Notes under the pieces: generated by a model | The model's database searches: none | Seen by the model: the letters and a program-made list of their open reading frames with translations, nothing else | What the model was told of the DNA's origin: nothing | Shown here: positions 1-8,651 of the stretch, piece after piece | How the letters are laid out: each line of letters starts with the position of its first letter | Numbering within the stretch: position 1 is the first letter of the stretch | Assembly: GCF_018905915.1 (NCBI RefSeq) | Contig: NZ_CP064782.1 | Coordinates: forward strand, 1,240,001-1,304,000 | DNA: 64,000 bases | DNA from: Azospira inquinata | GTDB lineage: Bacteria > Pseudomonadota > Gammaproteobacteria > Burkholderiales > Rhodocyclaceae | Direction: 5' to 3' | Position numbers and translations under genes: made by a program

Positions 1-1
1 G

Positions 2-607
2 CAGGTGGGGCAGTGCAAGGACATTCTCTCCAATCTCCTGGCCAATGCGGGGGCCTCCCGCCTCTCCGCCGCCGCTCCGGAGCCCCAACCCCTGGATCGC
101 TGGCTGGCCCAGACCGTGGCGGACTGGCAGCTCCTCCGCCCCCAAATTCCCGTGGTTTGGGAAACCCCCTCGGGCCCGGCGCCCCAGGTCTGCCCGGACC
201 GCACCCTGGAATACGCCCTCACCAACCTGCTAGACAACGCGGCCGATGCCTCGCCCCAGGGGGTCAGCCTGCAATGGGGGCCGGCCCAGGGAACGGAGAC
301 CCCGGCCTGGCAGATTCGTATCCTGGACCGGGGCCCGGGCATTTCCCCGGCGGTAGCAGAAAAACTCGGCCGTCCCTTCGTCTCCACCAAGCATCCGGAT
401 GGGGAAGGGGCGGGGGGCATGGGCATCGGCTTTTTTCTCACCAACGCCAGCATCGAAAACCTGGGGGGACGGGTGGAATTGCTGCCCCGCCAAGACGGCC
501 CGGGCACCTGCACCCGTATCACCCTGCCCCTGGCCGCCCTCCTGCCCGGCCAGGGAGCCCTGCCGGCCCCAGGGGCCACCTCCCACCATGCCGCCCTCCA
601 CCCCTGA
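2..607 (+). CDS. regB: RegB/PrrB-type sensor histidine kinase, C-terminal part (truncated by window edge)
   Basis: This is the end of a sensor kinase whose start and phosphoacceptor His lie left of the window. The visible ~200 residues begin in the last dimerisation helix and continue into the ATP-binding domain. That domain has an N box (EYALTNLLDNAADASP), a G1 box (DRGPGIS) and a G2 glycine loop (GGMGIGFFLTNASI). The kinase would phosphorylate the response regulator that follows. The RegB assignment rests on the helix wording and on the RegA-like neighbour; RegB/PrrB kinases respond to redox state through a quinone/Cys-sensitive region not visible here. The Pro/Ala-rich tail after the last beta strand looks disordered. 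Confidence 0.8.
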   Translation, partial: QVGQCKDILSNLLANAGASRLSAAAPEPQPLDRWLAQTVADWQLLRPQIPVVWETPSGPAPQVCPDRTLEYALTNLLDNAADASPQGVSLQWGPAQGTETPAWQIRILDRGPGISPAVAEKLGRPFVSTKHPDGEGAGGMGIGFFLTNASIENLGGRVELLPRQDGPGTCTRITLPLAALLPGQGALPAPGATSHHAALHP

Positions 608-632
608 TCTCATCCACCAAGCCCTAAATCCC

Positions 633-1193
633 ATGACTGCGCCACTCTCTGACCCTGACAACGACCGTCCCAGCCTGCTGCTGGCCGATGACGACGAGGT
701 GTTCCGCCGCGTCCTCACCCGGGCCCTGGAACGCCGGGGCTATGGGGTACAGGCCGCCGCCAGCGAGGCGGAAGCCCTGGCTCTGGCGGAAGCCAATCCC
801 CCGGAATATGCGGTCATCGACCTGAAAATGGGCAACGACTCCGGCCTGCATCTGATCGAGCGCCTCGCCGCCCTGGATGCGGGCACCCGCATCGTCATGC
901 TGACCGGCTACGCCAGCATCGCCACCGCCGTGGAAGCCATCAAGCTGGGGGCCACCCACTATCTGGCCAAACCCGCCGATGCGGACGAAATCGTCGCCGC
1001 CCTGCACCGCACGGAAGGGGACGCCAGCACCCCGGTGGCGGAAAATCCCCTGCCCGTGGAGCGCCTGGAGTGGGAACACATCCAGAAGGTGCTGGCAGAA
1101 AACGGCGGCAACATTTCCGCCACCGCCCGGGCCCTGAAAATGCACCGGCGCACCCTGCAACGCAAACTGGCGAAAAAACCGGTGCACGAATAG
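633..1193 (+). CDS. regA: RegA/PrrA/ActR-type response regulator
   Basis: A 186-residue two-domain regulator. Residues 13-125 form a receiver domain with acidic cluster DD/DE at 19-22, phospho-acceptor D63 (VIDLKMGNDSG), the Thr in MLTGYAS and the Lys in LAKPAD. The C-terminus is a Fis-like helix-turn-helix (NGGNISATARALKMHRRTLQRKL), the layout of RegA/PrrA regulators of photosynthesis, respiration and nitrogen fixation genes. An in-frame ATG at 588 would add 15 residues and overlap the kinase gene by 20 bases; it has a purine stretch (AGGGG) upstream while 633 lacks a good Shine-Dalgarno, so the start is uncertain. Either way it is coupled to the kinase. Conserved RegA proteins are about this length. 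Confidence 0.88.
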   Translation: MTAPLSDPDNDRPSLLLADDDEVFRRVLTRALERRGYGVQAAASEAEALALAEANPPEYAVIDLKMGNDSGLHLIERLAALDAGTRIVMLTGYASIATAVEAIKLGATHYLAKPADADEIVAALHRTEGDASTPVAENPLPVERLEWEHIQKVLAENGGNISATARALKMHRRTLQRKLAKKPVHE

Positions 1194-1362
1194 GCCCCAA
1201 GGCCTAGCCCCGACCCGGCCAGCCCCCCCTCCCCTGCCCCATCTCCGCCCCTCGCCCCTTTCCCTGGGCCTCGGGCCAGGGTATTGTTCCCTGCGCTTCG
1301 CCCTCTGCCGCCCCCAGGGGCCCTGAGAAGGCGGGGCTTTTCCTAACCAACTCCCCAATACC

Positions 1363-2007
1363 ATGATCGACTTCTACCAATTCCCCGGCACCTGTTCCCA
1401 GGGCGTCTATGTGGCCCTGGAAGAAACGGCCACCCCCTACCGTCCCCATCTGGTCAATCTGCTGGATGGCAGCAGCCACCAGCCCGCCTATCTGGCGGTC
1501 AATCCCGCGGGCCAAGTGCCCGCCCTGGGCCTGGAAGACGGCCAGGTGCTCACGGAAGCCGGGGCCATTCTCTTCTGGCTGGGGGAAACCCACCCGGCAG
1601 CAGGCCTGCTGCCTAGCGCCCCCCTGGAACGGGCTCGGCTGCTGGAAACCCTGTCCTTCATCAGCTACAGCCTGCACGGCACGGCGGGCAATATCTGGAA
1701 ACCGGAAAAACTCACCGATGACCCGGCCAGCGCCCCGGCCCTGAAAAGCCACGCCATCCGCCGCTATCTGGCCGCCCTGGCCATCCTGGAAGAACGCCTG
1801 GGGGACAAGCCCTGGCTGCTCGGGGATCGGTTCAGCCTGGCCGACTGCCATCTGCTGCCCTTCTGGCACTGGGCCAAGCGCTGGAAACTGGACCTGAGCA
1901 ATTTGCCCCGGCTGAACGCCTGGCATGCCCGCATGCTGGCCCGGCCCGCCGTGGAAAAAGTGCTGGCGGAAGAAAAGGCCGCCCTCAAAACCCTGCTGGG
2001 CAAATGA
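1363..2007 (+). CDS. Glutathione S-transferase family protein
   Basis: A 214-residue soluble protein with the two-domain GST layout. Residues 1-80 form a thioredoxin-like domain with an early TCSQ catalytic-loop segment, the cis-Pro signature GQVPAL and the glutathione-contacting TEAGAI. Residues 88-210 form an all-helical domain with the N-capping motif FSLADCHLLPF. Family members conjugate or reduce substrates with glutathione; the substrate here cannot be read from sequence. It has its own 169-base spacer after regA, and its stop overlaps the start of the next gene (ATGA), so the two are probably translated together. Confidence 0.87.
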   Translation: MIDFYQFPGTCSQGVYVALEETATPYRPHLVNLLDGSSHQPAYLAVNPAGQVPALGLEDGQVLTEAGAILFWLGETHPAAGLLPSAPLERARLLETLSFISYSLHGTAGNIWKPEKLTDDPASAPALKSHAIRRYLAALAILEERLGDKPWLLGDRFSLADCHLLPFWHWAKRWKLDLSNLPRLNAWHARMLARPAVEKVLAEEKAALKTLLGK

Positions 2008-2453
2008 GTTTGGACGAAACCGCTCCCCAGGCGGAAACCACCGCCCCCATTGACCCGGAAACGGTGCCCGGCTGGAGCCGGGAGGGGCGGCTGCGCCTGG
2101 ACAAATGGCTGTGGGCCGCCCGCTTTTTCAAGACCCGGGCCCTGGCCCACGCCGCCGTGGAAGGGGGCAAGGTCAAGCTCAACGATGCCCGCCCCAAGCC
2201 TTCCCGGGAAGTGGTCGCCGGGGACCGGCTGGAAATCACCCTGGAAACGGAGCACTGGACGGTGGTGGTGGCCGGGCTCAATGAACACCGGCGCCCGGCG
2301 CCGGAGGCCCGCCTGCTCTATCGGGAAAGCGCCGAATCGGCTGCCCGCCGGGCGGCGGACGCCCTGGCCCGAAAAGGGGCGCCCCAGGCCGAACATGGGG
2401 GCCGCCCCACCAAAAAGGCGCGGCGCCAATGGGAGCGCTGGCAGGAAGGCTGA
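2004..2453 (+). CDS. hslR: S4-domain RNA-binding protein, Hsp15-like
   Basis: A 149-residue basic protein. After a ~25-residue acidic leader comes an S4 RNA-binding domain (RLDKWLWAARFFKTRALA ... GGKVKLND ... PSREVVAGD), followed by a Lys/Arg-rich tail ending in KKARRQWERW. Hsp15 binds stalled 50S subunits carrying nascent chains and helps recycle them after heat shock. The acidic N-terminal extension is longer than in E. coli Hsp15. The start overlaps the GST stop by four bases, giving translational coupling. A strong bidirectional terminator lies 240 bases downstream. Confidence 0.85.
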   Translation: MSLDETAPQAETTAPIDPETVPGWSREGRLRLDKWLWAARFFKTRALAHAAVEGGKVKLNDARPKPSREVVAGDRLEITLETEHWTVVVAGLNEHRRPAPEARLLYRESAESAARRAADALARKGAPQAEHGGRPTKKARRQWERWQEG

Positions 2454-2690
2454 GGGCGACGCCCCAGGGAGCCCCAACCGGGCCCCTGGAAACACCGAAG
2501 TCACCCGGGCGGCACCCTTGCGGGCCTGGCTTTCCTGCCCCGGATTATCTCAGCGGGCTATTTTTCCCGATCCCCGCCACCCCTCCCCAAAAGCTGGTCC
2601 GACCCTCCGGAACGCTTTAGCAGAAGCCATCCCAGCCTCAGCGCTTCACCCAGCGCCAGCCCCCATCTCACCGGTAAAGGGCAAAGAAAA

Positions 2691-2715
2691 AGGGCGGCTA
2701 GGCCGCCCTTTTTTT
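2691..2715. terminator. Bidirectional intrinsic terminator between hslR and hslU
   Basis: Perfect 8-bp stem AGGGCGGC/GCCGCCCT around a TAG loop, followed by seven T on the plus strand and preceded by an A-rich run (GCAAAGAAAAA). It therefore reads as a terminator in both directions for the two converging genes. The bases between 2454 and 2690 show nothing else I can name. Confidence 0.85.
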
Positions 2716-2733
2716 CCGACGTTTGCCCCAACA

Positions 2734-4068
2734 TCACAACACGTAGCGGGACAAATCCTCATCCTGGGATAGTTCCCCCAGGCGGCTTTCCACATAGGCC
2801 CGGTCGATGGTCAGGGTTTCGTTCCCCCCCTTGCCGGCGGTAAAAGACACTTCCTCCAGCAGCCGTTCCATCACCGTGTAAAGGCGACGGGCACCGATGT
2901 TTTCCGTCTTTTCATTAACCTCGTGGGCAATTTCCGCCAAACGGCGAATACCGTCCGGGGCAAATTCCAGGGTCACCCCTTCCGTGGCCAGCAGGGCCTG
3001 ATACTGGCGGGTCAGGCAGGCGTCGGTCTGGGTCAGAATGCACTCGAAATCCGCCACGGACAGGGAATCTAACTCCACCCGAATGGGCAGCCGGCCCTGG
3101 AGTTCCGGGATTAGATCAGAGGGCTTGGCCAGATGGAAAGCGCCACTGGCAATGAACAGCACATGGTCCGTTTTCACCATGCCGTGCTTGGTGGAAACCG
3201 TGGTGCCTTCCACCAGGGGCAGCAAATCTCGCTGCACCCCCTGACGGGACACATCGGCCCCCTGCATTTCGGAGCGGGTGGCGATTTTGTCGATTTCGTC
3301 CAGGAAGACGATGCCGTTCTGCTCCACGTTTTTTAAGGCCGCTAGCTTAATTTCCTCGTCATTGACCAGCTTGGCCGCTTCCTCCTCCACCAGGAGCTTC
3401 TTAGCCTCGGCGATTTTCAGCTTGCGGGTCTTTTTACGGCCCTGGCCCATGTTCTGGAACATGCCCTGAATCTGGTTGGTCAGCTCTTCCATCCCCGGGG
3501 GGGCGAAAATCTCTGCCTGCATAGCGGGGGCGGCCACTTCGATGTCGATTTCCTTGTCGTCCAGTTCCCCTTCCCGGAGCTTTTTGCGGAATTTCTGCCG
3601 GGTGGAGGAATCCTCACTGCCCTGGTTTTCCCCGAAAAAGCCCGCGCCCCGGGCGGCAGGCAGCAGGGCGTCCAGAATGCGCTCTTCCGCCCCATCCTCG
3701 GCCCGAGCTCGGACCCGCTTCATGGCCTGTTCCCGTTCCCCCTTGATGGCGATTTCCACCAGATCCCGGATGATGGTGTCCACATCCCGGCCCACGTAGC
3801 CCACTTCCGTGAATTTGGTGGCTTCCACCTTGATAAAGGGGGCATTGGCCAGCCGGGCCAGGCGCCGGGCGATTTCCGTCTTGCCCACCCCGGTGGGGCC
3901 GATCATGAGAATGTTCTTGGGGGTGATTTCCTGGCGCAGGGGCTCAGCCACCTGGGCACGCCGCCAGCGGTTGCGCAGGGCCACGGCCACGGCCTTTTTG
4001 GCCGCCGCCTGACCGACGATGTGCTTATCCAGTTCGGAGACGATTTCTTGGGGAGTCATGGTGGACAT
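2734..4068 (-). CDS. hslU: ATP-dependent protease ATPase subunit HslU
   Basis: A 444-residue AAA+ unfoldase, matching the family length. It forms hexamers that unfold proteins and feed them into the HslV peptidase. Visible are the N-terminal HIVGQ motif, Walker A ([15 protein letters not shown]), the pore-loop region after KFTEVGYVG, a divergent I-domain of charged helices, Walker B ([10 protein letters not shown]) and the sensor/C-terminal region ending in DEDLSRYVL, whose tail inserts into HslV. The ATG at 4068 is preferred because AAAGG lies seven bases upstream; ATG 4059 is the alternative. It follows hslV by 71 bases that contain a strong hairpin. Confidence 0.96.
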   Translation of the reverse strand: MSTMTPQEIVSELDKHIVGQAAAKKAVAVALRNRWRRAQVAEPLRQEITPKNILMIGPTGVGKTEIARRLARLANAPFIKVEATKFTEVGYVGRDVDTIIRDLVEIAIKGEREQAMKRVRARAEDGAEERILDALLPAARGAGFFGENQGSEDSSTRQKFRKKLREGELDDKEIDIEVAAPAMQAEIFAPPGMEELTNQIQGMFQNMGQGRKKTRKLKIAEAKKLLVEEEAAKLVNDEEIKLAALKNVEQNGIVFLDEIDKIATRSEMQGADVSRQGVQRDLLPLVEGTTVSTKHGMVKTDHVLFIASGAFHLAKPSDLIPELQGRLPIRVELDSLSVADFECILTQTDACLTRQYQALLATEGVTLEFAPDGIRRLAEIAHEVNEKTENIGARRLYTVMERLLEEVSFTAGKGGNETLTIDRAYVESRLGELSQDEDLSRYVL

Positions 4069-4091
4069 GGGCAAACCTTTCCCGCCTCCAC

Positions 4092-4130
4092 CCACCGGGC
4101 CGCCGGAGCGGAAAGCTCCGCCGCCGGTGG
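4092..4130 (-). promoter_or_regulatory. Stem-loop in the hslV-hslU spacer
   Basis: Nested inverted repeats: outer CCACCGG/CCGGTGG (4092-4098 with 4124-4130) and inner CGGAGC/GCTCCG around a GGAAA loop (4104-4120). There is no T run after it on the minus strand, so it looks like an RNA stability or processing element ahead of the hslU ribosome-binding site rather than a terminator. Confidence 0.45.
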
Positions 4131-4139
4131 GGCGGCGGC

Positions 4140-4676
4140 TTAATCCAGAGTTTCTAGGGTGAAATTACGGTTGGTGTAGATGCACAGGTCCCCGGCGATT
4201 TCCAGGGATTTGCGCACCACGTCCAGGGGCGGCAGCTCGGTGTTTTCCAGCAGGGCCCGGGCGGCGGACTGGGCGTAGGCGCCACCGGAGCCGATGGCCA
4301 CAATGCCCTGTTCCGGCTCCAGCACATCCCCGTTGCCGGTGATGATCAGGGAAGCCTCCCGGTCTGCCACGGAGAGCATGGCCTCCAGGCGCCGCAGGGC
4401 CCGGTCACTACGCCAGTCCTTGGCCAGTTCCACGGCGGAGCGCACCAGATTGCCCTGGTGCTTTTCCAGCTTGGCTTCGAAGCGTTCAAAGAGGGTAAAG
4501 GCGTCCGCCGTACCCCCGGCGAAACCCGCCAGAATCCGATCGTTGTAGAGGCGGCGCACCTTGCGGGCCGTGGCCTTGACCACGATATTGCCCAGGGTCA
4601 CCTGGCCGTCACCGCCCATGGCCACGGCGTTGCCCCGGCGCACCGAGAGAATGGTGGTGCCGTGATACTGTTCCAT
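4140..4676 (-). CDS. hslV: ATP-dependent protease peptidase subunit HslV
   Basis: A 178-residue proteasome-beta-like peptidase of normal length. After a short propeptide (MEQYHG) the catalytic Thr7 is exposed as TTILSVRR, followed by [10 protein letters not shown]. Other family signatures are the [16 protein letters not shown] segment and the [15 protein letters not shown] helix. It forms a double hexamer capped by HslU and degrades unfolded cytoplasmic proteins. AAGGA lies upstream of the ATG. Only eight bases separate it from the preceding STAS-protein gene, so the three genes are probably one transcript. Confidence 0.96.
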   Translation of the reverse strand: MEQYHGTTILSVRRGNAVAMGGDGQVTLGNIVVKATARKVRRLYNDRILAGFAGGTADAFTLFERFEAKLEKHQGNLVRSAVELAKDWRSDRALRRLEAMLSVADREASLIITGNGDVLEPEQGIVAIGSGGAYAQSAARALLENTELPPLDVVRKSLEIAGDLCIYTNRNFTLETLD

Positions 4677-4684
4677 GCAATTCC

Positions 4685-5917
4685 TTATTTTCTGAGAGGC
4701 AGGATGCGGGCCACCCCGGTGACCCCCACCAGGGCCAGGAGCTCCGCCACCAGCCGGTTGGCACCCCGCACGAAGACCGCCTTGCCCGCCTGTTTGGCCG
4801 GGGTCAGCACATTCACCAGGGCTCCGGCGCTGACAAAGTCGATGCGCACCACGGCGGCAAAATCCACCACCACCGGGTCCCGGGTGGCGGCAAAGTCCTT
4901 GAGATCGGGGAAACGCTCATTGCGAATTTCCCCCACACAGCGATACACGTCCCCCTGGACATGGCCCCCTTCCGCCTCTTCCGGGGATTTTTCCGGCGCC
5001 TGGCTCTGATCCTGGGGCTGAACCCGGTGGCCGTCCCAGGACGGGGGAGAAACCTCAAAGGTGACGGCGTAATCCACCGCCTTTTCCTCAAAGGCCTCCT
5101 GCTGGCCCTGGCGTTGCAGCAGCTCCAGCTGCAACAGCCAGCAATCCGGATCCTGGCGCTGGCCCGGCACCACCTTGGCACTCAGGAGGTGCTCCAGTTG
5201 GGCCAGTCCCAGCAGGGCCAGGGGCTGTTTGCGCTTGGCGCTTTGCAGCAGCAAATCCAGGAAGCGGGCCGCCCCTTCGTTGTCCAGGGACTGGACCTTG
5301 GATAAATCCAGACGCAGGCGGGCGGACTTTTCCAGGCTGTCCGCCAGAATGCCGAAGGCCGCGTGGTTGTTGCCCACCATATCCCCCCGGAAAACGGCGG
5401 CGGGCACCCGGTCCGGCGCCGGACCGGGCACCGCACAGGCGTTATGCCAGGAGGGGGAGGATTTTTCGAAAACCTTGGCAAATTCCAGGCTCAGGGATTC
5501 GAAGGATTCCTTCTCCCCAGCCATTTGATACAAATCCAGGAGCATCAGCCACAGGCGTTCCGCCGTGGTGCCGCTGCGGTAGCGGGCCACCGCATCTTCC
5601 AGGGTGGAACGGGCGACGCTGTCCTGACCGTTGGCGTAGAGCACCGCCGCCTGTTCCACCACGGATTGGAGGGGGTCCCCTTCGTCTTCCAGGAGAATGC
5701 CCCCGTTATCCAGGTCCCCCAGGGACAAGTCGGTGAAATCGGCGGAGGAAAAGCCGTGGGAATCCGTCACCGGCGCCCCCACCCCCTCTTCCCCCACAGC
5801 AGGGGCCGACACGGGGGCGCCGGAGGGCGTCACCTCCTGGGCGGCGGGCACCCGCACCACTTTCGCGGCGGGCACCCGGTCATCTTGGGATTTTTTCTTG
5901 AACAGCGAGAAAATCAT
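4685..5917 (-). CDS. Protein with duplicated helical-repeat plus STAS-like unit
   Basis: A 410-residue cytoplasmic protein without signal peptide. The N-terminus is basic, followed by an acidic/Pro-Ala linker to about residue 60. Two similar units follow. Unit one (about 65-255) has a helical part ([20 protein letters not shown], then [10 protein letters not shown]) and a STAS-like fold ([20 protein letters not shown]). Unit two (about 258-410) repeats this as [30 protein letters not shown] and [24 protein letters not shown] domains are protein-interaction or switch modules in anti-sigma antagonists and related systems. No Ser/Thr in the canonical antagonist phosphosite context is obvious. 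Position directly upstream of hslVU suggests co-transcription, but no role in proteolysis can be claimed. Confidence 0.75.
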   Translation of the reverse strand: MIFSLFKKKSQDDRVPAAKVVRVPAAQEVTPSGAPVSAPAVGEEGVGAPVTDSHGFSSADFTDLSLGDLDNGGILLEDEGDPLQSVVEQAAVLYANGQDSVARSTLEDAVARYRSGTTAERLWLMLLDLYQMAGEKESFESLSLEFAKVFEKSSPSWHNACAVPGPAPDRVPAAVFRGDMVGNNHAAFGILADSLEKSARLRLDLSKVQSLDNEGAARFLDLLLQSAKRKQPLALLGLAQLEHLLSAKVVPGQRQDPDCWLLQLELLQRQGQQEAFEEKAVDYAVTFEVSPPSWDGHRVQPQDQSQAPEKSPEEAEGGHVQGDVYRCVGEIRNERFPDLKDFAATRDPVVVDFAAVVRIDFVSAGALVNVLTPAKQAGKAVFVRGANRLVAELLALVGVTGVARILPLRK

Positions 5918-6068
5918 GTCCGACTTTCAAACTGGCACCCGAGGAAAAGGGCGCTTGGGGCTAGGAATTTTGGCACACTCGGCCCGCCGACCGCAACGCG
6001 GGCAGGGCTTATCCACCTTGCATTGTGCCAAGGCCAGCGCCCCGGCGCAGCTTTTTTACAGCCCTGCC

Positions 6069-7268
6069 TCATACCTGACAAAGCAGACCCTTCAGATATT
6101 CCCCCTCCGGGAAGGCCAGGGCGATGGGGTGATCCGGGCCGGCGGCCAGGTGGCGCAGGATGCGGGCATCCACTCCCGCGTCCTGGGCGGCCCCGGCGAC
6201 GATTTTCTGGAACAGGTCCACGCCGATGCCCCCGGAGCAGGAATAGGTGAGCAGATAGCCCCCCGGATTGAGCAGGCGAAAACCCAGGAGATTGATGTCC
6301 TTGTAGGCCCGGGCAGCCCGGGCCGCGTGGGCGGCGGAAGGGGCGAACTTGGGCGGGTCCAGGACAATCAGGTCGAAACGCCGCCCCTCCTGGCGCAACT
6401 GGCGCAGGGCCTGGAACACATCCGCCTCCCACCATTCCGCCCGCTCGGCGGGCAGGGCCGGATTCAGGGCCACATTGCGCTTGGCCGTGGCCAGGGCCGG
6501 GCCAGAGGAATCAATGGACAGCACGGAGGCGGCCCCGCCGGCCAGGGCCTGGAGACTGAAGCCCCCGGTATAGCAGAAGCAGTTGAGCACGGCCTTGTCC
6601 GCCGCCAGGGCCCCGGTGAGGCGCCGGTTTTCCCGCTGGTCCAGGTAGAAGCCCGTCTTATGGCCTCCCACCACGTCCACCAGCAGGCGCACCCCGTTTT
6701 CCTCGATGCTGATGTCTCCCGCCGGGGCTTCCCCATGGAGCCACCCGGTCACCGCCTTTAAGCCCTCCAGGGCCCGCACGTCCGAATCGGAACGCTCATA
6801 GACCCGGGCGCAACCCGTAGCCTGGACCAGGGCGGACACAATGGCTTTGCGCCATTTTTCGCCCCCCGTGGAGGTGAGTTGGAGCACCAGGGTGGCATCC
6901 GGCCCCAGGCCGTACTGGTCGCAGATCACCCCGGGCAGGCCGTCCGACTCCCCGTGGAGCAGGCGGATACCCTGCTCCCGGGCCAGTTCGGGCAGGGCCC
7001 GGCGGCGAGCCACCGCTTCGCCGATACGACGCTTGAAGAAAACGTCGTCCACGCTCACCCCTTCGGCAAAGGTCCATACCCGGGCCCGGATCTGGGAATC
7101 CGGGCTATAGGCCGCCCGGGCCAGAAAGCGCCCGTCGTCCGCCAGCACTTCCACCGTATCCCCGGCCCGGGCCTGGCCCTTGAGACGGCCCACGGAGCCG
7201 GCAAAAATCCAGGGATGGCGGCGCAGCAGGGAACGTTCCTTGCCGGGCAGAAGAATCAGTTGGGACAT
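6069..7268 (-). CDS. rlmI: 23S rRNA m5C methyltransferase RlmI-like
   Basis: A 399-residue SAM-dependent methyltransferase, close to E. coli RlmI (396). A PUA-type N-terminus (residues 1-75; LLRRHPWIFAGSVGRL) precedes an EEHEE-like linker region. The Rossmann methyltransferase has a SAM loop NCFCYTGGFSLQAL, then DLIVLDPPKF and the catalytic-Cys segment YSCSGGI. The E. coli enzyme modifies C1962 of 23S rRNA; the same target is inferred. No close upstream partner: a 243-base spacer separates it from the iron-transporter gene. Confidence 0.88.
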   Translation of the reverse strand: MSQLILLPGKERSLLRRHPWIFAGSVGRLKGQARAGDTVEVLADDGRFLARAAYSPDSQIRARVWTFAEGVSVDDVFFKRRIGEAVARRRALPELAREQGIRLLHGESDGLPGVICDQYGLGPDATLVLQLTSTGGEKWRKAIVSALVQATGCARVYERSDSDVRALEGLKAVTGWLHGEAPAGDISIEENGVRLLVDVVGGHKTGFYLDQRENRRLTGALAADKAVLNCFCYTGGFSLQALAGGAASVLSIDSSGPALATAKRNVALNPALPAERAEWWEADVFQALRQLRQEGRRFDLIVLDPPKFAPSAAHAARAARAYKDINLLGFRLLNPGGYLLTYSCSGGIGVDLFQKIVAGAAQDAGVDARILRHLAAGPDHPIALAFPEGEYLKGLLCQV

Positions 7269-7356
7269 GATGGGGATAATCCAGAGAATAAAGGCCGGAG
7301 CAGCGCTCCCGGTTCTGAAGAGTCAGCCGGGCAACGCACAAAGGGGAAGTGTACGG

Positions 7357-7389
7357 GAAAAGCCCGGCCCCGGGCTAGGGCGACCGGGC
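7357..7389 (-). terminator. Possible terminator in the spacer before rlmI
   Basis: On the minus strand GCCCGG and CCGGGC (six pairs, 16-base loop) are followed by TTTTC. The stem is short, so this is a weak call. The rest of the 243-base spacer (7269-7511) shows no RNA gene or other clear signal. Confidence 0.35.
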
Positions 7390-7511
7390 CAAGCAGGGGA
7401 AAAACCGGAGGATCAGCCCACGCCTGGGGGATAACCAGGCTTGAAGCCGCCTGGCTCAGGAGGTCCGGCCGAGCTCCAAATCGGAGCCAAGGCGGCAAGC
7501 GCCCCTCGGTT

Positions 7512-8651
7512 TTAAGCCCCCAGCCAGCGCTCCACCGCCCAACCGGCCCCATAGGTGACGGCGGCAGCCGCCGCCCCGATGACCAGTTGGCGCAGGCCGG
7601 AGAACCACAGGCCCCGGCCGGTAAAGACGGAAATCCCGGCGCCGATGAGGAACAGGCCCAAAGCGCTGGCCAAAGCGCTGCCCAGCACGGCGCCGCTGCC
7701 ATGGAGCACCAGGAGGGGCAACACGGGCAGCAGGGCCCCCACCACAAAGACCAGGAAGGAGGTCACCGCCGCCAGCCGGGCCGAGCCCCCCAGATCGTCC
7801 GGATTAATGCCCAGTTCTTCCCGGGTCAGGGTATCCAGGGCCGTATCCGGATTGCGGATCACCCGGGCGGCAATGGTGTTGGCCTCTTCGGCGCTAAAGC
7901 CCTTGGCCTGGTAGATCAGGCTCAGTTCCGTCTGCTCTTCCTCGGGCACCTGGGCCAGTTCCTCCGCCTCGGCGGCGATCTGGTGGGCGTACATTTCCCG
8001 GGAGCTTTGCACCGACACCCATTCCCCCATGGCCATGGAGCAGGCTCCGGCCAGCATCCCGGCCAGCCCGGCCGCGGCCACGGCGCCGGAGGAAAACTGG
8101 GCCCCCGCCACCCCCATCACCAGGCTGAGGGTGGACACCAGACCATCATTGGCCCCCAGCACGGCGGCCCGCAGGGCGTTGCCGCCCCCGGCTCCGTGCC
8201 GCCCTTCGATGCGGGCATAGGCGCTGCCGTCCCACCGGCCTTCGTGGCTGCCCACGGCCATGCGGGTGAGGAGGCGGGCATGGGAACGTTCCTCGTCGGG
8301 GAGACGGGTGTCCTGGGCTTCCTTCTGATCGTCGTAATTACCCTGATCCTGGGCTTCCTGGGCCGCCACGGTGGGCAGCACGGAGGCGGCCCCCAGGCGC
8401 CGGGCGGCCCAGATCAGCACCTTGGCCCGCCAGCCCGGATGGAGCCTGGGCAGTCGGGCCCCAGCCTGTTCCAGGCGGTGGCGCCAGAATGCCACGTGGG
8501 CTTCCTCCGCCTCCGCCAGACGCCGGTAAATGGTGGCCAACTCCGCCTTGGGCTCCACTGCCGCCATGGCCCGGTAGAGGGCGGCACTATCCACTTCGGC
8601 CTGGAGGTTGCGGCGGTAGCGTTGCAGGTCTTCCGGGGTGGGGGCGGTCAC
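7512..8651 (-). CDS. Ferritin-like/VIT1 fusion iron transporter (MbfA-type)
   Basis: A 379-residue inner-membrane protein. Residues 1-135 form a ferritin/rubrerythrin-like four-helix domain with di-iron type Glu and EXXH segments (EVDSAALY, EAEEAHVAFW, DEERSHARLL). Residues 150-379 are a CCC1/VIT1 transporter domain: ALRAAVLGANDGLVSTLSLV, the small-residue helix around MLAGACSMAMGEWVSV, an amphipathic cytoplasmic segment rich in Glu, then two further hydrophobic helices. Related MbfA proteins export iron and protect against peroxide stress. The ATG overlaps the xerC stop as ATGA, so it is translated at the end of the dapF-DUF484-xerC transcript. No Fur-like site is expected or seen at this internal position. 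Confidence 0.85.
   Translation of the reverse strand: MTAPTPEDLQRYRRNLQAEVDSAALYRAMAAVEPKAELATIYRRLAEAEEAHVAFWRHRLEQAGARLPRLHPGWRAKVLIWAARRLGAASVLPTVAAQEAQDQGNYDDQKEAQDTRLPDEERSHARLLTRMAVGSHEGRWDGSAYARIEGRHGAGGGNALRAAVLGANDGLVSTLSLVMGVAGAQFSSGAVAAAGLAGMLAGACSMAMGEWVSVQSSREMYAHQIAAEAEELAQVPEEEQTELSLIYQAKGFSAEEANTIAARVIRNPDTALDTLTREELGINPDDLGGSARLAAVTSFLVFVVGALLPVLPLLVLHGSGAVLGSALASALGLFLIGAGISVFTGRGLWFSGLRQLVIGAAAAAVTYGAGWAVERWLGA

Noticed and set aside
1194..1362. Terminator between regA and the GST gene
   Set aside because: CCCTGG/CCAGGG can pair, but the stem is short and interrupted and not followed by a T run.
7269..7511. Possible tRNA or small RNA in the spacer before rlmI
   Set aside because: Several GC inverted repeats, but no cloverleaf with a T-loop or anticodon arm could be drawn.
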